The notes beneath the pieces were generated by a model. The model was not told the origin of the DNA. It was given only the letters and a program-made list of their open reading frames with translations, and did no database searches. Below, piece by piece: positions 55,385 through 62,396 of a stretch of 64,000 nt of DNA; within the stretch, counting starts at the first letter, position 1, and each line of letters begins with the position of its first letter. The stretch covers positions 62,001 to 126,000 of the forward strand of contig JAEZKU010000020.1 in the NCBI GenBank assembly GCA_023436065.1, given 5' to 3'. The translations under genes and the position numbers were made by a program. This DNA is from Bacillota bacterium (GTDB lineage: Bacteria > Bacillota > Clostridia > Lachnospirales > Lachnospiraceae).

Positions 55385-56059
55385 ATGAAGCGATTAGTAT
55401 TAGCAGTATCTATGATAATGTTAATGGTGGGACTGACTGCCTGCAATAAACTTGATGTAATAGGAGATCAGTCTGTAAAATCCTTTGAGGCGGTCCTTTC
55501 GGCAATTACCGAGCAGGTAAGCACTGAGGAAAAATTCGATGGATGGAGCTTGGCAGCACTTGATGATTCGGCAAGCTTCGAATGGTCCAAGGATTTTAGT
55601 GAGACAACAGACTATGATGTCAGACTTGTTGCTGATGCCCAGCCGTTTCTGGATGCAGGTCTGGACCCTGCAAAGCTACCCGCGGGTATGTTCGTAGATA
55701 ATCAGATTATTGTTGGTGCTTCCCTGGGAGATGATAAATTCACTTATGTCGGAACGGCATCACCACTTGATACCTATAAAAAACTTGTTGATCATTATAG
55801 GGACACAATATCTTACCATGCGGCACTTGACCATTACGGCATAAAGATGGATAATGGAAATATGTTTGAATGGGCAAAGGATATGAAAACCAATGATAAG
55901 GATATCGTTTTCGTCCTGAATCCACAACCCTTTATTGATGCCGGGGTAAACCCGGAGAAAGTGGAGGGATGGGTATTTGCAAAGGTTGAGACGATGGATG
56001 AAAGCGGAAATAAGATAGAGGTGGATAAATTCCTGAAACCCTTTGATGTAGAAAGCTAG
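55385..56059 (+). CDS. Lipoprotein with an internal duplication
   Basis: 224 aa lipoprotein with the lipobox LTAC (Cys20). Two similar repeats are seen: residues about 65-106 (FEWSKDF... DAQPFLDAGLDPAKLPAGMFV) and about 161-200 (FEWAKDM... NPQPFIDAGVNPEKVEGWVFA). I recognise no named domain. It follows copA by 23 nt and precedes the two-component system, suggesting a metal- or envelope-related surface role. TAGGAGTTG precedes ATG 55385. Confidence 0.75.
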   Translation: MKRLVLAVSMIMLMVGLTACNKLDVIGDQSVKSFEAVLSAITEQVSTEEKFDGWSLAALDDSASFEWSKDFSETTDYDVRLVADAQPFLDAGLDPAKLPAGMFVDNQIIVGASLGDDKFTYVGTASPLDTYKKLVDHYRDTISYHAALDHYGIKMDNGNMFEWAKDMKTNDKDIVFVLNPQPFIDAGVNPEKVEGWVFAKVETMDESGNKIEVDKFLKPFDVES

Positions 56060-56126
56060 TCGGATTTGTGCCTGCAACTGCGTGCAAGCTGCTTGGCGAA
56101 GTATCTTGCGTATCTATGGGGAGAAC

Positions 56127-56822
56127 ATGCCATTGATTAAAATACTTATTGTAGAAGATGAAGAAAAAATCGTGTCTGTAGTAAAGTCCTTCCTGGAAAG
56201 TAAGGGCTTTACTGTGCTTACGGCACCTGATGGGAAAAAGGCTATTGAGGTCTTCGAAAGAGAAACTATCTCACTGATTTTATTGGATCTTATGCTTCCG
56301 GAACTGCCGGGAGAAGAGGTCTGCCAGATAATCCGCCGAAAATCCAAGGTACCGATCATTATGCTGACAGCTAAGTCAGAGGAATCAGATCTTTTGAAGG
56401 GATTGGGTATCGGTGCAGATGATTATATTACGAAGCCCTTTAGTCTGAAGGCTTTATATGCAAGAATTGAAGCGGTTCTCAGAAGGTCGGTGGATGATCT
56501 TCCGGTCATGCAGGGCAAGAAATCCTTCCGGGACGGAGAATTGGTAATTGACTTGGAATACCGGAGTGTAACAAAGAATTCTGTAGAAGTCAGGTTGACT
56601 CCAAACGAATACAAAATATTGACCACACTGGCCAAGTATCCCAATAAGGTGTTTACCAGGGAGGAGCTGATCGCATCAGCACTTGGGGATGAGTTTGAAG
56701 GGTTTGACAGAGCCATTGACAGCCATATTAAGAACCTTCGCCAAAAAATCGAGTCCGATCCGAGGGAGCCTAAATATATTAAGACAATTCATGGGGTGGG
56801 CTATAAATTCGGAGGTGAGTGA
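56127..56822 (+). CDS. OmpR/PhoB family response regulator
   Basis: 231 aa from ATG 56127 (GGGGAG upstream). Receiver domain with phospho-acceptor Asp54 (ILLDLMLPEL) and the late Lys (DDYITKPF), then a winged-helix DNA-binding domain (LTPNEYKILTTLAKYPNKVFTREEL, DSHIKNLRQKIE, VHGVGYK-like HGVGYKF). Its stop is 3 nt from the kinase start. Because it follows the copper cassette, it may sense copper or envelope stress, but no site is known. Confidence 0.92.
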   Translation: MPLIKILIVEDEEKIVSVVKSFLESKGFTVLTAPDGKKAIEVFERETISLILLDLMLPELPGEEVCQIIRRKSKVPIIMLTAKSEESDLLKGLGIGADDYITKPFSLKALYARIEAVLRRSVDDLPVMQGKKSFRDGELVIDLEYRSVTKNSVEVRLTPNEYKILTTLAKYPNKVFTREELIASALGDEFEGFDRAIDSHIKNLRQKIESDPREPKYIKTIHGVGYKFGGE

Positions 56823-56825
56823 CAG

Positions 56826-58214
56826 ATGCGCAGCCTGAAATCAAGATTATCAATGTCCATCCTGATGATTGTATTACTTACGATTGCCATCATCAGTGTG
56901 CTGGCTAATTATTTTATCAACCGACAATTTACCAATTATATCAGTCGGCAGCAGGAATTGAAGACAGAGGTCATTACGACCAGCATCGGACAGCAATACA
57001 CGTCGATGAACGGAGAATGGAATTTGGATTATATCCATGCGATTGGTATGTCCTCTCTATATGAAGGCTATATTCTGAAGATCTTTAATCAGGAGAACAA
57101 GGTGCTGTGGGATGCCCAGGCTCACGATATGAATCTGTGCAACCAGATCATGGGTGAGATTTCTCAAAGAATGAGAATTCAATACCCTCAGCTGGATGGT
57201 GATTTTACTTCCGTAACCTACCCGTTGCAGCAGGACGGAACGACAATCGGAAGTGTCAGTATCAGCTATTTTGGCCCCTTTTTCTTGAACGAGAATGATT
57301 TTACATTTCTAAGATCCTTAAACGTTATCCTGTTTTCAGTTGGAGCTGTCTCATTACTGATTTCATTCCTGGTCGGAACCATGCTTGCAAGAAGAATCAG
57401 CAGCCCTGTTCTTAAGACCGTGGAGGCAGCAAAACAGATATCGGATGGTAATTACGGAGTACGTATTCAAGAGAAATCCGACACAAAGGAGCTGGAACTT
57501 CTGGTGGGCTCCATCAATCACCTAGCCACTTCTCTTGAAACCTTGGAGAAGCTTCGAAAACAGTTGACCGAGGATGTGGCCCATGAACTGAGGACTCCCA
57601 TCACCATCCTGCAATCTTATCTTGAGGCCATGGCAGATGGGTTGTGGGAACCGGATAAGGAACGACTGCAAAGCTGTTATGATGAGGTGGAAAGAATTGG
57701 ACGACTGGTAGGAGATCTGGAGAGTCTTGCCAAGCTGGAGGTAGGAATTCTGAAGCTGGATCGGCAGCCGTTGGAATTGTATCCCTTGGTGGAGCAGGTG
57801 ACAGCCAGCTTTGCATTGGAGATACAAAGCAAAAACCTACAGGTTGAGATTCAGGGAGCTCATCCGGCGCTTATGGCTGACGAGGGCAGGCTAAAGCAGG
57901 TTGTGATTAACCTGTTGAGCAATGCCATTAAATATTCCCCAGAGGGCTGCAGTATAGTCTTCGAGCTCTTCGAGACCAGGAGCAGCGCAGGCTTCAGTAT
58001 TCGCGACAACGGAATCGGTATCGCAGAGGAAGAGCTTCCCTATATTTTTGAACGATTTTATCGTGCGGATAAATCACGTAACCGTATGACAGGAGGTACA
58101 GGGATCGGACTTACCATTGTGAAATCCATCGTAGAAGCTCACGGGGGAAGGGTATTCGTCCGCAGCAAGCTTGGCGAAGGGTCCATTTTTAACGTTACCC
58201 TGCCGAAAGCATAA
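56826..58214 (+). CDS. Membrane sensor histidine kinase
   Basis: 462 aa. Two membrane helices (about 8-30 and 160-186) bracket an extracytoplasmic sensor of about 130 residues without Cys or Met clusters, so it is not an obvious copper-binding CusS. HAMP (about 187-240), phospho-acceptor His253 (DVAHELRTP) and the ATPase domain (NLLSNAIKYS, DNGIGIAEEELPYIFERFYR, GTGIGLTIVKSI) follow. Partner of the response regulator just upstream. A terminator follows the stop. Confidence 0.93.
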   Translation: MRSLKSRLSMSILMIVLLTIAIISVLANYFINRQFTNYISRQQELKTEVITTSIGQQYTSMNGEWNLDYIHAIGMSSLYEGYILKIFNQENKVLWDAQAHDMNLCNQIMGEISQRMRIQYPQLDGDFTSVTYPLQQDGTTIGSVSISYFGPFFLNENDFTFLRSLNVILFSVGAVSLLISFLVGTMLARRISSPVLKTVEAAKQISDGNYGVRIQEKSDTKELELLVGSINHLATSLETLEKLRKQLTEDVAHELRTPITILQSYLEAMADGLWEPDKERLQSCYDEVERIGRLVGDLESLAKLEVGILKLDRQPLELYPLVEQVTASFALEIQSKNLQVEIQGAHPALMADEGRLKQVVINLLSNAIKYSPEGCSIVFELFETRSSAGFSIRDNGIGIAEEELPYIFERFYRADKSRNRMTGGTGIGLTIVKSIVEAHGGRVFVRSKLGEGSIFNVTLPKA

Positions 58215-58255
58215 CATAAGGATAACTTAATCCTGTTCTAATGTAATAATGAGGG

Positions 58256-58297
58256 CTCCGGTATATGATAATAGAAGATCATATACCGGAGTTTTTG
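58256..58297 (+). terminator. Intrinsic terminator after the histidine kinase
   Basis: CTCCGGTATATGAT (58256-58269) with ATCATATACCGGAG (58278-58291), then TTTTTGATT. Confidence 0.9.
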
Positions 58298-58407
58298 ATT
58301 CAGTTGAGTATATCATTGAAGAAATATCCTGAGATAATCGTTATATTTGATAGGAGGCTTATCTATTAAATAAATAAAAATATTTTTATAGAATTTATAA
58401 TATTGTG

Positions 58408-58436
58408 TTGACATACAATATTATATGATGTATAGT
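58408..58436 (+). promoter_or_regulatory. Promoter of the PadR operon
   Basis: TTGACA 58408-58413, 17-nt spacer, TATAGT 58431-58436. Confidence 0.8.
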
Positions 58437-58459
58437 ATTGTCAATCGAACAATATTGTT
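58415..58459 (+). promoter_or_regulatory. PadR operator dyads
   Basis: Dyad 1 at 58415-58441 (ACAATATTATA and TATAGTATTGT around 5 nt; 10 of 11 pairs) covers the promoter spacer and -10. Dyad 2 at 58448-58459 (AACAATATTGTT) is a perfect 12-bp palindrome. A further half copy TATAATATTGT lies at 58396-58406 beside the -35. Confidence 0.65.
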
Positions 58460-58490
58460 TTCAATATAAACTCGGAAAGGAGTGAAGACT

Positions 58491-58808
58491 ATGGTATTTA
58501 ACACCGGTTCAGCGCTTCTGGATGCGATTGTACTGGCAGTAGTATCAAAGGAACCGGACGGAACATATGGATATAAGATCACACAGGATGTTCGAGTGGC
58601 TATTGAAATATCGGAATCCACACTATATCCGGTTCTGCGCAGGTTGCAGAAGGAAGATTGCCTGGAAGTATATGACTTGGAGTTTGGTGGAAGAAATCGA
58701 AGATACTATAAAATTACTGACAAAGGAATGGTACAGCTTAGGCTTTATAAAGAAGAGTGGGAGAATTATTACAGAAAAATAAATATTATATTTGAAGGAG
58801 TGAAATAG
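58491..58808 (+). CDS. PadR family transcriptional regulator
   Basis: 105 aa from ATG 58491 with GGAAAGGAG upstream. Winged-helix PadR pattern: FNTGSALLDAIVLAV, DGTYGYKITQDV, SESTLYPVLRRLQKEDCLEV and the wing GGRNRRYYKITDKG. It is a small PadR-s1 protein that should repress its own operon through the dyads over the promoter. The next gene begins directly after its stop codon. Confidence 0.9.
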   Translation: MVFNTGSALLDAIVLAVVSKEPDGTYGYKITQDVRVAIEISESTLYPVLRRLQKEDCLEVYDLEFGGRNRRYYKITDKGMVQLRLYKEEWENYYRKINIIFEGVK

Positions 58809-59597
58809 ATGACAAAGCTAGAATTCATGAAGGAACTCGAAAGCTTATTGTTGGATATCCCTTTGGAAGAACGTGAAGAGGCTCTCAAATATTATAGTGG
58901 TTATTTTGAAGATGCAGGGGAAGATCAAGAAGATAGAATCATTGCAGAATTAGGTTCACCGAAAAAGGTGGCTGATATTATAAAGGCAGATTTGGTCTCC
59001 AGTGCGGCAGAGTATGCACAGAAGGGGATATTTACAGAGAACGGATATCAGGAATCAGCAAACAGCAGGGAGCAATTCGTTGTAGCAGATCCGAAGACAA
59101 TGGACAAAGAGCAGAACGCACAGGAGAGTGCTTCAGGACAGGGTACGAACCGGAATACATACCGGTCAGCAGGACAAGGAAGCAACCAGGGTGCAGGTAA
59201 CTACGATCAGACGAAGCAGAGAAAGAATAATGATAATGTTGCACTGATTATCCTCCTTTGCATCTTCTTTATCCCGGTAGGCTTACCGCTGCTTAGTGCA
59301 GCTTTTGGTATTGCGATTGGTTTGATCGCTACACTGTTCGGATTAATCGTCGGATTTGGCGCAGCAGGGATCGGGATGATCATTGGTGGTATTGTACTAT
59401 TTATCTCAGGACTCATTCAGTTGAGTGCGCCATTGATCGGCTTTGCGATGATCGGCAGCGGTCTGATTGTCTTAGGACTCGGTATGCTGTTCACTATGCT
59501 GAGCGGCGCTATTTGTACTAAATTACTGCCTGCTTTATGCAGAGGTATTGTGAATTTGTGCAGGCTGCCTTTTAAGAATAGGAGTGTGATGGCATGA
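58809..59597 (+). CDS. DUF1700 (HAAS-domain) membrane protein
   Basis: 262 aa. The N-terminal 60 residues (FMKELESLLLDIPLEEREEALKYY and EDQEDRIIAELGSPKKVADII) are the HAAS/DUF1700 domain commonly paired with PadR. A disordered Gln/Asn/Gly linker follows (about 95-140), then four to five hydrophobic helices (about 145-255, LIILLCIFFIPVGLPLL onwards). The operon order PadR-DUF1700-DUF4097-PspC suggests a regulated membrane stress module. The next gene overlaps its end by 4 nt. Confidence 0.88.
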   Translation: MTKLEFMKELESLLLDIPLEEREEALKYYSGYFEDAGEDQEDRIIAELGSPKKVADIIKADLVSSAAEYAQKGIFTENGYQESANSREQFVVADPKTMDKEQNAQESASGQGTNRNTYRSAGQGSNQGAGNYDQTKQRKNNDNVALIILLCIFFIPVGLPLLSAAFGIAIGLIATLFGLIVGFGAAGIGMIIGGIVLFISGLIQLSAPLIGFAMIGSGLIVLGLGMLFTMLSGAICTKLLPALCRGIVNLCRLPFKNRSVMA

Positions 59598-60445
59598 AAA
59601 CATTTACAAAAATATGGCTTGGCATAGCATTGGTTGCCATGGGTTTTGGAATAATACTAATCATCATTGTAGTGGCATCCGGTGGTTCTGTCGTAGACCT
59701 ACCAACGGTATCCTATCAAGAGAGCTATACAGGGATTACTGATGTTGATATGGATATTGAGTATGCAGAAGTTAAAGTGCTCCAGGGAGATACATTTTCG
59801 ATTGATGCCGAGGATATCCCGGAGAACAGCCTGGAAGCTTATGTAGAGAACGGAACATGGATGATCAGGCAAAATAACGATAATGTATTTAGTGTCTTTG
59901 GTGCAAAAATTCACCTTGATGACTATCGTCACTGGAGATGGTGGAAATATGATGAACCCAAGATTACGATCACGATACCCGATGATTTTACAGCCGGCAG
60001 CTTTAAGCTCGGTATCGGAGCAGGGGATGTCATGATTGAAGAGGTAATAGCATCTAAAGCTGATTTTGCGGTTTCAGCAGGGCGATTGGTAATCGATCAT
60101 GCTTCGATCAGCGATGAATCATTTTATGAGGTAGGTGCCGGAGTCATTGAATTGAATGAACTTCAGGCAAATGATGTTTCTATTGATTGCGGTCTCGGTA
60201 ATATATTCATAGAAGGGACGATAACAGGGAATAATGATATCACCTGTGGTGTCGGCAGCGTCGAACTAAGGCTGGATGGCGATGAGGATGATTATTCCTA
60301 TGATATTGAATCCGGTGTCGGCAGTATCAACATAGGAGATGATCATTTTAAGGGCATTTCAGATCAGAAGATAACGAATGACGGAACAAAGGGTACCTTC
60401 AAACTTGACTGCAGTGTCGGAAATATTACAGTTGATTTTCAGTAA
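59594..60445 (+). CDS. DUF4097 family beta-strand-repeat membrane protein
   Basis: 283 aa. One N-terminal membrane helix (about 8-31) then a putative beta-helix with repeating short strands (SDESFYEVGAGVIELNEL, CGLGNIFIEGT, CGVGSVELRLDG, SGVGSINIGDD, CSVGNITVDF), the hallmark of DUF4097. It would be exposed outside the cell or to the cytosolic face of the membrane. It overlaps the DUF1700 gene by 4 nt (ATGA), which implies translational coupling. Confidence 0.87.
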   Translation: MKTFTKIWLGIALVAMGFGIILIIIVVASGGSVVDLPTVSYQESYTGITDVDMDIEYAEVKVLQGDTFSIDAEDIPENSLEAYVENGTWMIRQNNDNVFSVFGAKIHLDDYRHWRWWKYDEPKITITIPDDFTAGSFKLGIGAGDVMIEEVIASKADFAVSAGRLVIDHASISDESFYEVGAGVIELNELQANDVSIDCGLGNIFIEGTITGNNDITCGVGSVELRLDGDEDDYSYDIESGVGSINIGDDHFKGISDQKITNDGTKGTFKLDCSVGNITVDFQ

Positions 60446-60495
60446 AAAGGTTGTATTATTATAAGTAGATGGTAAAAATTAAAGGAGGTTATATT

Positions 60496-60684
60496 ATGGA
60501 ACAGAAAAAGTTAATGAGATCAAATTCAAATAAGATGATTTGTGGAGTATGTGCAGGTGTTGCGGATTACATCAATGTAGATCCTACGATTGTAAGATTG
60601 GCTTGGGTGCTTTTTGGATTTGCAGGAGGCAGCGGTGTTCTGGCATATATTATCGCAGCAATCATCATGCCTGTTCAGGCATAA
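60496..60684 (+). CDS. PspC domain small membrane protein
   Basis: 62 aa from ATG 60496, AAAGGAGG upstream. PspC pattern KLMRSNSNKMICGVCAG, DPTIVRLAWVLF and one membrane segment ending IIAAIIMPVQA. Such proteins bind phage-shock-type partners and tune envelope stress. It is the last gene of the PadR operon; a terminator follows. Confidence 0.9.
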   Translation: MEQKKLMRSNSNKMICGVCAGVADYINVDPTIVRLAWVLFGFAGGSGVLAYIIAAIIMPVQA

Positions 60685-60760
60685 TCACAGTGAAATATAC
60701 TGAGCTTTCACAAAATCAAAAGCCGGTAATATGAAACAAGGATATTGAAATATCATATAA

Positions 60761-60800
60761 AGTAAAAAGGAGATGCAGGGGCATCTCTTTTTACTTTCTC
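60761..60800. terminator. Terminator between the PspC operon and the CheY gene
   Basis: AGTAAAAAGGAGATGC with GCATCTCTTTTTACT (60761-60795), one bulge, GC-core with T run in both directions. Confidence 0.85.
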
Positions 60801-60825
60801 GATAATTATTTTACAAAGTAAAACA

Positions 60826-61182
60826 CTACATCACCTTGTTAATCAGTTCGATTACCTGCTCAGCTTCGTAGGGCTTTGCAAGAAATTCGGCTGCCCCAAG
60901 GCGGATTGCATCAATCATCTTGGTTTTCTGCCCGGCAGCTGTCACCATGATGATCTTTGCATCATTTTTATAGCCTTTGATATGCTTTAATGCCTCCAAA
61001 CCATCCATAATCGGCATGGTGATATCCATGGTGGTTATTTCAGGCTGTGTCTCTTTGAATTTTATGAAACCATCCTCCCCATTTACGGCCTCAGCAATGA
61101 TTTCATGTCCGTATTCCTCCAGAATACCACGGAGTATTTTACGTGAGGTTTTGGAATCATCTACAATAAGAATTCTTGCCAT
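60826..61182 (-). CDS. cheY: CheY-like single-domain response regulator
   Basis: 118 aa, receiver domain only: acidic pocket Asp8-Asp9 (LIVDDS), phospho-acceptor Asp53 (TTMDITMPIMDG) and Lys103 in LAKPYEAE. It should work in chemotaxis, next to a CheX-like protein that could act as its phosphatase. GGAGGATTTC precedes ATG 61182, and the upstream gene ends 12 nt away. Confidence 0.93.
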   Translation of the reverse strand: MARILIVDDSKTSRKILRGILEEYGHEIIAEAVNGEDGFIKFKETQPEITTMDITMPIMDGLEALKHIKGYKNDAKIIMVTAAGQKTKMIDAIRLGAAEFLAKPYEAEQVIELINKVM

Positions 61183-61194
61183 TATGAAATCCTC

Positions 61195-62082
61195 CTAATT
61201 AATACCGATACGGTTGTTCATTGCGATTATGATATCTGCCTGTTCCCCGTTGATGAGAAATGGAACGACATATAAATCCTCTTCTGATGTAAGGCATTGA
61301 TCTGTATAATAGATCGGAGGAGCCATCTCCAGCTCAATATCCTCTACGCTGAGCTTCGATGCATATATGCCATTAGTACAATTTAAGAATTCGCACACAG
61401 AATCAAAAGCGTCCTCATCAAGGTTTTCAAACTCTTCTCGAGCAAAAGGCTTCGCAATGGATAACAAAGCAGGATCTTTACCGGCAAGTCCAACAAAGAG
61501 TCCTGGATTTCCATCCATCCTCTGTGAGGCTAGGGCGCGAAACGGATAGCTGTTTATACTGTATGCTTTCTTTAATATGATGTTACTGTTGATGAAGCGT
61601 ATTACATTACGTATTGCCAGACCGGCAAGTTCCCCGTAGAGTGGAATGTCTATATCCACAAATATCGGGATGATCCGATCAATATCACCGGATTTTAAGG
61701 CATCAAGCTCTGAATCTGACAGATGATACTCTTTTTGGAAATCCTCAAGAGCTTCTTTGATGTCCTCCATAGTAAGGCAGCCGCTTTCTGTTAGAAGTTG
61801 CAGGAACAGTAAGTAAGCGTTGCCCTGCATATTGAGTAAATGTTTCACCTCTTCCTCCAGAAGATATCCCTTTTCGACGGCGACATCACCGAAACGCTTA
61901 TCCATTCTCTTCTGAATTTCATTGATTTCCTCGGCCTGCTTTACGGTCAATAAATTCTCGGCAACTGCGATGAACCCGAGCTTAGCTCTGCTTTTCTGAA
62001 GATTTGCGATCAAGTCCTCAAACTGCGATTGAGAAATCTTATTCTTTTCCACCAAGTAATAACCAAAATAAAGCCCGAACAT
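61195..62082 (-). CDS. CheX-like chemophosphatase domain protein with N-terminal extension
   Basis: 295 aa. The C-terminal half (about 140-295) has a CheX-like region: an ALASQRMDGNPGLFVGLAGKDP stretch and the DAFDSVCEFLNCTNGIYASKL motif with conserved Glu-x-x-Asn, the CheX dephosphorylation signature. The N-terminal 140 residues are helical (KISQSQFEDLIANLQ, MDKRFGDVAVEKGYLLEEEVKHLL) and resemble the short repeats found at the start of type II secretion ATPases. It lies directly before a CheY gene, so a CheY phosphatase role is likely. Confidence 0.65.
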   Translation of the reverse strand: MFGLYFGYYLVEKNKISQSQFEDLIANLQKSRAKLGFIAVAENLLTVKQAEEINEIQKRMDKRFGDVAVEKGYLLEEEVKHLLNMQGNAYLLFLQLLTESGCLTMEDIKEALEDFQKEYHLSDSELDALKSGDIDRIIPIFVDIDIPLYGELAGLAIRNVIRFINSNIILKKAYSINSYPFRALASQRMDGNPGLFVGLAGKDPALLSIAKPFAREEFENLDEDAFDSVCEFLNCTNGIYASKLSVEDIELEMAPPIYYTDQCLTSEEDLYVVPFLINGEQADIIIAMNNRIGIN

Positions 62083-62396
62083 GATTTATCCCCTTTCGTA
62101 ATACAAGTAATCTCGAGCATCTATATAGGACAGAAAATTCGCTATTAGTAACCCCCATTACATCATATACGAATTTATATATAGAATGTTTCCCATTACC
62201 AATATACAACACTATCAACAAAAAAAACAGATATAAAATCAAAATAATGCACCAATATGGATGATTTCTTAAAAAATAGTGAGAATATATCATCTATAGA
62301 TTTTTTTGCCAATTTTATTGTTTCTTCGTGACAATCCGGGGTTTGTATGATAAAGTAATGTTTGAGTTAAGATGAAGAGAAAGGCATGTGTATCCT
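62083..62396. other. Intergenic region upstream of argS
   Basis: AT-rich stretch of 314 bases without a supported gene. It must hold the divergent promoters of the CheX-like gene and argS, but I could not assign clear boxes. No riboswitch or T-box signature is visible. Confidence 0.4.

Noticed and set aside
62039..62293. 84-codon hydrophobic open frame on the minus strand
   Set aside because: It overlaps the start and ribosome site of the CheX-like gene in another frame and lacks its own initiation signals.
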